A program made the position numbers and the translations under genes. A DNA stretch of 64,000 nt from JAUXFK01 sp034189035. GTDB taxonomy: Bacteria > Desulfobacterota > UBA8473. The notes under the pieces are model-generated. The model did not search any database. It was not told the DNA's origin and was given only the letters and a program-made list of their open reading frames with translations. Positions within the stretch are counted from its first letter, which is position 1, and every line of letters starts with the position of its first letter. Where the stretch lies: NCBI GenBank assembly GCA_034189035.1, contig JAXHVA010000011.1, positions 7,208 to 71,207 on the forward strand. Direction: 5' to 3'. Positions 19,955 to 27,901 of this stretch are shown here, piece after piece.

Positions 19955-20305
19955 ATGTCTGCAGACGAGAGATTAAGCACGGAAAAGATAAAATCGGAAT
20001 TAATCGATTATATTGTGGAAAAGATAGTCCGGGAAATACAGCCGGAAAAGATTATCCTGTTTGGATCATATGCCAGGGGAGACTTTGACAGGGATAGTGA
20101 TCTGGATCTGTTTATAATCAAAGAAGGGAAGGAGTCAAGTCGAATAATGAGGCGGAAAATAGATGCTATGCTTTGGGGACGACGATTTCCGGTGGACCTG
20201 ATTGTGCGAAAACCAAAGGAAGTGGAGTGGAATTTCAAGGCCAAGAATCCCTTCTATTTAAATCACTTATTTAAGGACGCGAAAGTACTTTATGAAAAAG
20301 AATGA
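19955..20305 (+). CDS. MNT-type nucleotidyltransferase, antitoxin-like (MntA)
   Basis: 116 residues with the minimal nucleotidyltransferase signature IILFGSYARGDFDRDSDLDLF (GS...DxD metal ligands). Members pair with HEPN RNase-like toxins as type VII toxin-antitoxin systems, in which the nucleotidyltransferase modifies the HEPN partner. The frame is intact and the motif complete. It overlaps the following HEPN gene by 14 bases, the usual order. As that gene carries a nonsense codon, this protein may now be an orphan. Confidence 0.82.
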   Translation: MSADERLSTEKIKSELIDYIVEKIVREIQPEKIILFGSYARGDFDRDSDLDLFIIKEGKESSRIMRRKIDAMLWGRRFPVDLIVRKPKEVEWNFKAKNPFYLNHLFKDAKVLYEKE

Positions 20306-20705
20306 AGAAGAAATTAAACTGGTCAAAAGCTGGCTAAAGTTTGCCCGGGAGAACCTATTATTTGCTCGCTCGGGAATGAAAGAATAGTATTCCCCCTATC
20401 ATAAGATATGTTTTCTGTGTCATGGAAGCGCAGAGAAATACTTAAAAGCATTTCTGATATGGCATGGGTGGGAGCTAAAGAAAACACACGACTTAAAAGA
20501 TTTATTGGTCTTTTGTGTTGACTTTGAACAGGGGCTTGAGAAATTGAAAGAAGCATGTGGTATATTAAATGAGTATATTACCTTGGGCCGTTATCCGAGT
20601 GATTTACCTTTCGAAAGTATTGGCGAAGAAGAGGCAAGGGAGGCTATCGAAGCAGCAGAAAAGATAGAGGAAGACGTGATGAAGAGTATTAATCTTAGGT
20701 ATTAA
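20292..20705 (+). pseudogene. HEPN-domain toxin-like gene with a single amber stop
   Basis: One continuous frame reads MKKNEEEIKLVKSWLKFARE, then LLFARSGMKE-stop-YSPYHKICFLCHGSAEKYLK, then THDLKDLL and LGRYPSDLPFES. This is a complete HEPN domain protein (137 codons) except for TAG at 20385-20387, where relatives have Glu; GAG to TAG is a one-base change. A late start cannot restore the first helix. It overlaps the antitoxin-like gene upstream. Toxin inactivation with an intact antitoxin is a typical decay route. Confidence 0.75.
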
Positions 20706-20745
20706 ATTTCCAAAGACATAACTGTGCATTAAGGAAAGAATATCT

Positions 20746-22005
20746 ATGTTTCGTTTTATACACACGGCTGATATACACCTTGATAGCCCTCTCAAAGGCC
20801 TTGAGGTCCATGAAGATGCCCCTGTTAATGAGATTCGGGGGGCTACAAGGAGGGCGTTTGACAACCTGATTGATCTGGCGATTGAAGAAGCAGTTGATTT
20901 TGTTCTGATTGCCGGGGATCTTTATGACGGTGATTGGAAGGATTACAACACCGGGCTCTTCTTTGTCAGACAAATGAGCAGGTTAGACAAGGCTGGAATT
21001 AAGGTCTTTATTATTTCAGGCAATCACGATGCATCCAATCAGATCACCAAGACTATGCCTCTGCCTGATAATGTAAGGCTTTTTTCTCACAGGAAACCAC
21101 AGTCTATGAAAATCGATGATATTGGAGTTATTATTCATGGTCAGAGCTATGCCTCACGAGTTGTTCTGGATAATTTAGCTTTGGAATATCCTCAGCACGA
21201 TCCGGATTATTTTAATATTGGTCTCCTTCACACATCCCTGACCGGCAGGGAGGGACATGAAAGTTATGCACCTTGCACTTTGGATCAACTTAAATCCAGG
21301 GGCTATGACTATTGGGCATTGGGCCATGTCCATAAACGTGAGATTCCTTCTCAGGATCCTTGGATTATTTTTCCAGGCAATGTCCAGGGGAGACATATCA
21401 AGGAAGCCGGGGCCAAAGGGGCCACCTTAGTAACTGTTCAAGATGGTAGCATCACCACGGTTGATGAGCGTGCGCTTGACGTGCTGCGCTGGGTAACATG
21501 CCAGGTGGATCTGTCTGAATGTGATACCATCGATAGGGTCTATGATGCGATTCGGCAGGCGTTTGAACAGGAACTTGATTCGGTGGACGGCAAAATCTTA
21601 GCCCTGCGTCTGGTTTTGACCGGCAGATGTGGCACCCATGCTCAGCTGTTTAGTCGCATGGCGCAATATACCGAAGAATTCAGAGCCATTGCCGTGGGGA
21701 TCGGCGATATTTGGCTTGAAAAAGTAGTCTTTCAGACGAATCGTAAGGTAAGCCTTAAAGAAGTTGTCGGTGAGAATACGCCTATTGCCGGCTTGCTGCA
21801 GTCGATCGACAGCTTGGAATTGGATGGTGATAGCCTTTTGGAGTTTGTACCTGAGTTAGCTGTGTTGAAAAGTAAGCTGCCTCCAGATATCCACAGCATT
21901 GACGAACCATTTCTTGACACATCTTCAGATAAAATCGCTGAACTGCGTACTGAGGTCCAGGAGCTTTTAATTGCCAAGCTTCTCCAACATGAGAGTGATC
22001 GATGA
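20746..22005 (+). CDS. yhaO: Mre11/SbcD-like exonuclease YhaO
   Basis: Metallophosphoesterase of the Mre11/SbcD family, YhaO branch, 419 residues. Phosphoesterase motifs are in order: ADIHLDSPL (residues 8-16), AGDLYDG (about 57), SGNHDA (about 92), GLLHTSL and ALGHVHKRE. These ligands bind two Mn ions for nuclease activity on DNA ends. The long C-terminal part resembles the capping and partner-binding region. The stop overlaps the yhaN start by 4 bases (ATGA). The pair should form a Mre11-Rad50-like complex for DNA break processing or defence. It is intact within the decayed island. Confidence 0.9.
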   Translation: MFRFIHTADIHLDSPLKGLEVHEDAPVNEIRGATRRAFDNLIDLAIEEAVDFVLIAGDLYDGDWKDYNTGLFFVRQMSRLDKAGIKVFIISGNHDASNQITKTMPLPDNVRLFSHRKPQSMKIDDIGVIIHGQSYASRVVLDNLALEYPQHDPDYFNIGLLHTSLTGREGHESYAPCTLDQLKSRGYDYWALGHVHKREIPSQDPWIIFPGNVQGRHIKEAGAKGATLVTVQDGSITTVDERALDVLRWVTCQVDLSECDTIDRVYDAIRQAFEQELDSVDGKILALRLVLTGRCGTHAQLFSRMAQYTEEFRAIAVGIGDIWLEKVVFQTNRKVSLKEVVGENTPIAGLLQSIDSLELDGDSLLEFVPELAVLKSKLPPDIHSIDEPFLDTSSDKIAELRTEVQELLIAKLLQHESDR

Positions 22006-25000
22006 GAATAAAGCGTTTTGATATGAAGGCCTTCGGCCCTTTTACAGACCGAATCCTGGAGCTTGACTCCAAGAAGCCGGGCCTGCATATCATCTTTGGA
22101 GCCAATGAGGCAGGCAAAAGCAGTTCGCTCAGAGCATTAAAGGCTCTATTGTATGGTTTTCCGGAGCGCACTTCCGATAACTTTATCCATTCCAATAATC
22201 AGCTTCTTGTCGGTGGTTTCCTTGAGAACAGGGACGGCCGAACCATATCCTTTCAGCGTCGGAAGAAACGCAAGGCCAATATCATCGATGAGGAGGGTAA
22301 TCCTCTGGATATGAGTGTCCTTGCTCCCTTTTTACAGGGCGTAGATCCGGAAATCTTTGAATCCCTCTATGGCATTGACCATGAAGCACTGGTGCGAGGC
22401 GGTGAAGAAATTCTGGCCCAGAAGGGCGAGGTAGGGCAGGCTTTGTTCGCCGCTGGTGCAGGACTTTCCTCTCTGCGGGATATCATCGAGCAACTTGAAA
22501 AAGAGGCGTCGGAACTATTCAAAGCGACCGGACAGCTGCCCGAGATCAACAAGGCTGTCATAAAATACAAGGATATACAGAAAGAGGTCAAGGCTTCCAC
22601 TCTTTCTTCTAAAGAGTGGAAAGACCATCAAAAGGCTCTAAAAAGTGCCGAAGATGAGCGGGCCGAATTGGAGATGGAGCGGGCAGCCAAAAACAAAGAG
22701 TTGCACTGTCTGGAACGTTTAGAGCGGGCTATCCCTGAGTTGGGATCGCTGAAAAGTTTGCAGGAACAGCTTAAGGCTTTGAAAGATGTTACTATCCTGC
22801 CGGATGATTTCTCCGAACAACACAACCAGGTAAGCCAGGAAATCCGTGAGGCCAGGGCACAACTTGAAAGAGATTCTGAAAAGCTCAAACAACTTAAAGA
22901 GAAAAAAGAGGCAATTGCGTTCGATAGGGAGCTACTGGACCAGGCTGACCTGGTGGATGATTTTCACCAGCGCCTTGGAGAATATCGCAAAGGTCAGAAG
23001 GATAAACCTGAACGAAACGGCATGCGCATCGCTCTTTGTAAAGAGGCAGCTGTGTTATTGAAGCAAGTGCGCCCCGATTTGTCATTGGAAACTGTTGAGA
23101 CCCTGCGTCCAGTACTTTCTAAGAAAAGGACCATACAGACCTTGAGCGCTAGATATGAATCCATAAACCAACAGCTTCTCCAGGCAGATAAAATTAAAAA
23201 AGAAGCGGACCAGGAGCTTAAGGAGACAGATAAAAGTCTGGCGACTGTGCCGGTAATCATTGACTTCCAGGGGCTTCTTCAGGCTGTGAAGCTGGCGCAA
23301 AGGGCCGGACATATTGATCAGCAAATTGAAAAAAACGGGATGGAGGTTGAGGAGGGTAAGAAAATTTGCCTTGCCAAGCTTAAGCGGATTGGTCTTTGGG
23401 CTGGGAATCTAACCGATCTAATGGAACTCTCCCTTCCACTGTCTGAGACGATGAAACAGTTTGATATTAGTTACAGTGATCTTGCAGACCAAAGGCGCGG
23501 GTTGGATAAGGATCGTAAAAACGCTCAAACGAAATTGAAAAATGCAAAGACCGAAATCAAGAAGGTGGAATATGCTGGTGAAATTCCTTCTGAGGAAGAG
23601 TTAATCAGAACACGAGAAAAACGGGAGCGGGGATGGCAGCTCCTGCGCCGTCAGTGGCTTGATAAAGAGGATGTATCAGAAGAAACTGAAACCTATGATT
23701 CCAGCCAACCCCTTCCTGATGCCTACGAGGGACAGGTAGAGCTTGCGGACCTGATAGCCGACCGTCTGCGCCGTGAAGCGGAACGGGTGGCCAATGCAGC
23801 TGCGCTTCGGGCGCAATTAGAAACACAGGAAGAAATATTGTCTGAATGCGACAAGAATCAGGAGAAGCTTGACCAGCGAGAAAAAGAGCTTAATAAAACC
23901 TGGGCCGACATCTGGAAACCTCTGGCCATAACTCCGTTTTCACCCAAAGAAATGAGTGGCTGGTTGGCGGAAATGGATAAGCTCCGTTACAAAGTAGGCG
24001 ACATACTGAAAAAAGAACAGGAAATCGAGCGCGACAGAAACCACCGGAATGATCTCAGTCAGGCATTGATAAAAGAGCTCAAAGCCATTGGAAAGACAAA
24101 AACGTTTGCCGGTGAAGAGCTTGGTGCAGTGTTAGTTTTCGCGGAAACCGTCGTAGACGGGATTACCAAACAGGCGACAGACCTTGAAAAGCTAAAAGAC
24201 CGGAAAAAAAATTCACAAAAATCCATTTCCCGGGCCAGGGATGACCTTAATGCAGCCCAGGAAGCTCTAACCAAATGGCATACAAAATGGCAAACCGCGC
24301 TCTCTGGCTTGGGGCTTACGGAAGTATCAACTCTAGATGCAATTGATATTATTGATACATTACAAAGCTGTTTTGATAAGGTAAAAGAGGCTGATGATCT
24401 CCAGTCAAGGATAAACGGCATTGACCATGACGCAGGTGAACTTGAGAAAGATGTTAGATCCTTACTTGAGAAACTTACCCCTGGAATGCTGGAATTACAC
24501 TTGGAACAAGCAATTCTTCAATTGCGGACTATGCTGAACCAGGTACAAAAAGACAGCACTCTATATGATAAACTCTCAGAAGAATGTGATTTGCTCCAGA
24601 CAGAAGTTTCGAGAGCTGAGAAGACCCTGAAAAATGCAAATGAGCAACTGAATAAGCTTTTACGGATCGCCAAATGTGAAAACCCGGAAGATTTACCGGC
24701 GACAATTAGCAGATCTAATGAATATCAAAGGCTGCAGGAAAAAATATCTGATACTCAGGTCACCCTTGGCAAAATTGCTGAAGGTGTGTCAATTGAAAAA
24801 CTCGCTCAGCAGGCGGCAGAGGTAAATTTCGATGAATTGCCCGGTCTAATAGAGTCGTTAATTGAGGATATCGATAAAAGAATAAATCCCGAGATAAATA
24901 GGATTTCTCAAATTGTTGGTGAAGAATCTGTAAAGGTCGCTGCCATGGATGGCAGCGCCAATTCAGCTGAAGCTGCAGAAAAAATGGAAGAGGAGTTGGT

Positions 25001-25499
25001 CCGGATACGGCGACTGGCAAATAGATATGTGCGTGTAAAGCTGGCATCCAAAATTCTGCAGCAGGAAATCGAGCGTTACCGGGATAAACACCAGGACCCA
25101 GTTTTGAAGCTGGCATCCAAATATTTCGCTGATTTAACACTGGGCTCTTTTGCCGGCCTACGCACTGACGTTGATGATAGCGGCGATCCTATTCTTATTG
25201 GTATTCGGCCTGACGGCAGCTGGTTGACTGTTGAGGGAATGAGTGGCGGCAGCCGCGACCAACTCTATCTTGCCCTGCGGCTTGCCACTTTGGAATGGCG
25301 ACTTGAGTCTAGCGAACCGATGCCTTTTATTGTGGATGATATTTTGATCAATTTTGATGATGCTCGTTCCCAGGCGACTATTCAAGTTTTGTCTGAATTA
25401 TCTGAGAGGAATCAAGTAGTTCTTTTTACACATCATGATCGAATTGTAGAGGATGCAAAGAAAATCAAAAAAGGGACTGTTCAGATTCATGAGCTATGA
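22002..25499 (+). CDS. yhaN: Rad50/SMC-like ATPase YhaN
   Basis: 1165-residue SMC-like ATPase of the YhaN (AAA_27) family. The N-terminal half ATPase has FGANEAGKSSSL (Walker A, about residue 34). Long heptad-rich coiled coils rich in Lys/Glu fill about residues 190-950. The C-terminal half has GMSGGSRDQLYLALRLA (ABC signature), PFIVDDILINFDD (Walker B) and FTHHDRI (H-loop His). The head domains close on ATP, and the partner nuclease is YhaO. No zinc-hook CxxC is seen mid-coil, as is usual for YhaN. Translation is coupled to yhaO. Confidence 0.92.
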   Translation: MRIKRFDMKAFGPFTDRILELDSKKPGLHIIFGANEAGKSSSLRALKALLYGFPERTSDNFIHSNNQLLVGGFLENRDGRTISFQRRKKRKANIIDEEGNPLDMSVLAPFLQGVDPEIFESLYGIDHEALVRGGEEILAQKGEVGQALFAAGAGLSSLRDIIEQLEKEASELFKATGQLPEINKAVIKYKDIQKEVKASTLSSKEWKDHQKALKSAEDERAELEMERAAKNKELHCLERLERAIPELGSLKSLQEQLKALKDVTILPDDFSEQHNQVSQEIREARAQLERDSEKLKQLKEKKEAIAFDRELLDQADLVDDFHQRLGEYRKGQKDKPERNGMRIALCKEAAVLLKQVRPDLSLETVETLRPVLSKKRTIQTLSARYESINQQLLQADKIKKEADQELKETDKSLATVPVIIDFQGLLQAVKLAQRAGHIDQQIEKNGMEVEEGKKICLAKLKRIGLWAGNLTDLMELSLPLSETMKQFDISYSDLADQRRGLDKDRKNAQTKLKNAKTEIKKVEYAGEIPSEEELIRTREKRERGWQLLRRQWLDKEDVSEETETYDSSQPLPDAYEGQVELADLIADRLRREAERVANAAALRAQLETQEEILSECDKNQEKLDQREKELNKTWADIWKPLAITPFSPKEMSGWLAEMDKLRYKVGDILKKEQEIERDRNHRNDLSQALIKELKAIGKTKTFAGEELGAVLVFAETVVDGITKQATDLEKLKDRKKNSQKSISRARDDLNAAQEALTKWHTKWQTALSGLGLTEVSTLDAIDIIDTLQSCFDKVKEADDLQSRINGIDHDAGELEKDVRSLLEKLTPGMLELHLEQAILQLRTMLNQVQKDSTLYDKLSEECDLLQTEVSRAEKTLKNANEQLNKLLRIAKCENPEDLPATISRSNEYQRLQEKISDTQVTLGKIAEGVSIEKLAQQAAEVNFDELPGLIESLIEDIDKRINPEINRISQIVGEESVKVAAMDGSANSAEAAEKMEEELVRIRRLANRYVRVKLASKILQQEIERYRDKHQDPVLKLASKYFADLTLGSFAGLRTDVDDSGDPILIGIRPDGSWLTVEGMSGGSRDQLYLALRLATLEWRLESSEPMPFIVDDILINFDDARSQATIQVLSELSERNQVVLFTHHDRIVEDAKKIKKGTVQIHEL

Positions 25500-25656
25500 G
25501 TAATAAAGGCGATAGGACATTAGAGAAGTACCGTCAGGTTATAAGTTTATAGGAGAAATGATTCCCTTTAAATAGCCAAAGAGCAACCAGGAAATTTCAG
25601 TTATTTTATACGCTATGGAAACAATAAAGGAGGGAGACGACCAAGGAAAATACTGA
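25500..25656. other. Short intergenic stretch after yhaN
   Basis: No gene is recognised. The later part may be further decayed sequence of the methyltransferase relic that becomes recognisable at 25657. Confidence 0.35.
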
Positions 25657-25979
25657 GTTGAGATTCATGGTTTTGATTATTATAATACCAAAACTAGGGT
25701 GATCGAGTCGGACGGCACGGGGGAAGATTGCTCTGTGGATGCTTGATGCCGATTATGGTGGGAGAAGTTTTTTGCCGGGCAGGTATTTTCCTCATGGCCA
25801 GTTCCAAAGACGGCTGGGCGAGGCCGGCAAAAAATCTGAAGGTGAAAATTGACGAAGAATTTATTGAAGCTTATCAGGGAAAGGTTTTCCTGCCGTTTAA
25901 AATCGGAGACAATTAAAGGATTGCGGTTAAAATTGTGGATGATAGCGGCATAGAATCATTAAAGATTTTGGAGGTGTAA
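25657..25979 (+). pseudogene. Decayed C-terminal end of a DNA methyltransferase
   Basis: Reading through frameshifts gives VEIHGFDYYNTKTRVIESDG, DADYGGRSFLPG, MASSKDGWARPAKNLKVKID, EEFIEAYQGKVFLPFKIGD, a stop, then RIAVKIVDDSGIESLKILEV. I recall this as the C-terminal pattern of type III-like site-specific methyltransferases from related bacteria; family identity is from memory. No catalytic part is here. It is followed at once by a nucleotidyltransferase/HEPN pair. It may be the displaced 3' half of the mod gene interrupted at 9346. Confidence 0.5.
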
Positions 25980-25981
25980 TA

Positions 25982-26289
25982 ATGGGGGAAAAAGTACATT
26001 TTGAAATTCCCAAGAAAAAAATAGAAAATTTTTGTAAAAAAAACATATTCGCAAAATTTCACTCTTCGGTTCTGTGCTTCGGTATGATTTCAGGCCTGAA
26101 AGTGATATGGATATGCTGGTAGAGTTTAAGCCTGGGTATGTAGTTAGTCTTCTGCGCCTATCTGGCATGGAAATAGAACTCTCTGAAGTTTTAGGATGTA
26201 AGATGGATTTACGAACTCTTGCGGAACTGAGCCGCTGCTTTCGGCAGGAAGTACTTGAATCAGCGGAGGTTCAGTATGCTGAAGGATGA
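25982..26289 (+). pseudogene. Nucleotidyltransferase-domain antitoxin-like gene with one frameshift
   Basis: The start MGEKVHFEIPKKKIENFCKK is typical of a small nucleotidyltransferase. After the A8 run at 26036-26043 the frame slips by one base. The correct continuation is IRKISLFGSVLRYDFRPESD, then MDMLVEF, the GS...SDxD catalytic motif, and ...RQEVLESAEVQYAEG at 26289. Inserting one base near 26045 repairs it. A HEPN (DUF86) relic overlaps its end. Confidence 0.7.
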
Positions 26290-26420
26290 TCTAATACGTA
26301 TACCACATGCTGGATTCTGTCAGATAAGCCATATGACGGTATGAGAAACCGTTATAGGAGATTTCCCTTTGTTGAAAAGAAATATGGAGGAACTTTATAA
26401 CACGATGAAGGCAAAAGAGG
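26276..26420 (+). pseudogene. Relic of a DUF86/HEPN toxin-like gene
   Basis: MLKDDLIRI followed, in another frame, by MLDSVR, a stop and AI matches the start of DUF86 HEPN proteins (MLKDDxIRixHMLDSxxxAI). The remainder is unrecognisable. The overlap with the preceding nucleotidyltransferase gene is the normal arrangement. This is the second decayed nucleotidyltransferase/HEPN module in the island. Confidence 0.45.
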
Positions 26421-26740
26421 ATATTGAGTAAAAGAAAAGGAATGCCCTTTAAAACATAAGGTTTCATTTATTCATTAGCAAATAAGGATATACGACCTGG
26501 GTAGAGAGGAGACATAAGCCGGAATTTGCAAAGGGGAACACTGTAAAAAAGTAAAGAGAAATTGGGACGCATTAAATTTTTCAACTTGTGAACCGGAAAC
26601 CGGGACGTTGGTGCAGAAAGTATTTGACTGGCAGTGTAAGGCCATTGCATACTTGGAGATACCAATATTTCTTTAAAGGCTAAAATACTGAAGCTAATAA
26701 GTAATATTGATTATATTTTTTAGAGCAGGAGAAAAGTTCC
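26421..26740. other. Stretch without recognisable gene
   Basis: About 320 bases with no supported ORF. A 21-base stretch at 26567-26587 (ACGCATTAAATTTTTCAACTT) differs at two positions from one at 17873-17893, just after the hsdR relic. A Shine-Dalgarno for the next gene lies at 26727-26733. Confidence 0.4.
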
Positions 26741-26962
26741 ATGTCTGAATCAAAGAATGTCATTCTTGTGCGTGCAAATGTCGAAATGACATCTGCATCC
26801 CTTCAAGCTATTGTACAAAATACCAAAAAAATAGCAGGAAAGAACGATAAAGGATATTATACAGTTGATACAGCGGATAAGGTCGGTGAAATGATTTCCC
26901 GTTTTCTATTAGAGAAAGACTTTGAAAGCTTTGCAAAAAATATTGAAAACTATAAAGATTAA
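26741..26962 (+). CDS. Small conserved-looking hypothetical protein
   Basis: 73 residues, not assigned to a named family. The sequence is mixed alpha/beta in appearance with no membrane segment: ILVRANVEMTSASLQAIVQN near the N-terminus and TADKVGEMISRFLLEKDFES toward the end. A fair Shine-Dalgarno (CAGGAGAAA) stands before the ATG. It precedes a DUF4143 fragment by 21 bases, but a link is not shown. Confidence 0.5.
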   Translation: MSESKNVILVRANVEMTSASLQAIVQNTKKIAGKNDKGYYTVDTADKVGEMISRFLLEKDFESFAKNIENYKD

Positions 26963-26983
26963 GCCATAATAGACTCGGAAAAA

Positions 26984-27598
26984 GTGGAATATTTGGAAAG
27001 TATGTATGAAAAGTTCGGAGAGTCTTCATTCCGGTCAAGAGAAATGAAAGAGGCGTTTGATGTGCTTGAACGCGCCTCGATTGTGTATCGTGCAAGACCT
27101 TTCGTACCAACCCATATACCGTTTATTGAAAAATTCCGAAAAGCCCCGAAACTTTTTTTTCTCGATGTGGGGCTGGTGAATTACCGGATTGGATTCAAGG
27201 ATTTTTTTAGCAAACAATCCCTGGACAATGTCTATCAGGGAAGGATATCAGGACAGGTTACGGCCCAGGAAATCATTGCACAGTCAATTATGCCACCATC
27301 GCTTCGGTTCTGGATACGGGAAAAAGGGGCTACCGAAATAGACTTTCTTTATTCCTTTAAAGACATGCTTATCCCAATCGAAGTGAAGAGCGGAAAGAAA
27401 GGAAAGCTGAAATCCTTAAATCTGTTTATGGAAAACAGTCATTATCCATATGCCATTCGTGTCTATTCCGGCAAAAGCTGTATCGATCCAATGCAGCTTC
27501 CATCAGGGAAACAATACTACCTCTATCCTATTTCGTATTACCTGTTATCAAGACTTGATGAGGTTATCGAGCGGTTTGTGTCCAGATGTAAAATCTGA
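26984..27598 (+). pseudogene. C-terminal fragment of a DUF4143 ATPase
   Basis: 204 residues that match only the second half of an AAA-DUF4143 protein: a winged-helix-like part (EMKEAFDVLERASIVYRARP), LFFLDVGLVNY, and REKGATEIDFLYSF...PIEVKSGKKGKLKSL, the nuclease-like core. The P-loop ATPase half is absent, and the frame opens with a GTG without a Shine-Dalgarno, so this is the 3' remnant of a deleted gene. It differs clearly from the intact ATPase at 18108. Confidence 0.75.
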
Positions 27599-27663
27599 AC
27601 CGGCCATCCCCAAATTTGCCGTAAATGCTGTCAACTAGATGTTATTTTTCTGACTTTACGGCG

Positions 27664-27681
27664 ATGTAATCATGATTACAT
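27664..27681. promoter_or_regulatory. Perfect 18-base palindrome with overlapping leftward promoter-like boxes
   Basis: ATGTAATCATGATTACAT is fully self-complementary. On the minus strand it is preceded by TTGACA (27687-27692), so a leftward promoter could overlap it. Nothing in that orientation remains to the left, which suggests an orphaned operator of a lost gene. This marks the right edge of the accessory island. Confidence 0.5.
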
Positions 27682-27769
27682 ACTTGTCAATTATGAATTG
27701 TTTTTTTATCTATCCTTTATTGTGGAAACAAGGTATAATTTATTTATAGCGTAAAGGGTGGGATTCGTA

Positions 27770-27835
27770 TTAAAATTTAATCGTTATTGAAGTTTGATGA
27801 TAGCTTTCAATTTTTATAATGCTAAAATGATATGT
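27770..27835. repeat. Partial copy (C) of the intergenic inverted-repeat family
   Basis: TTAAAATTTAATCGTTATTG followed by AAGTTTGATGATAGCTTTC and a TAATGCTAAAAT tail aligns over about 65 bases with the right arm of copy B (37031-37090). No left arm is apparent. TATAAT at 27815-27820 within it might act as a -10 box for the M16 peptidase gene. Confidence 0.5.
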
Positions 27836-27901
27836 AAAATCCATATTCGTGACATGAAGAGGATGAATTCTGTTATGATGATCTGTAAAAGAGAAAATGT
27901 G

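Noticed and set aside
20385..20387. TAG in the HEPN gene as pyrrolysine or readthrough.
   Set aside because: TAA and frameshift lesions are equally common in neighbouring relics, so simple decay is the better explanation.
27794..27901. Extended N-terminus of the M16 peptidase from 27794.
   Set aside because: The residues lie within repeat copy C and are unlike a signal peptide; ATG 27902 is more plausible.
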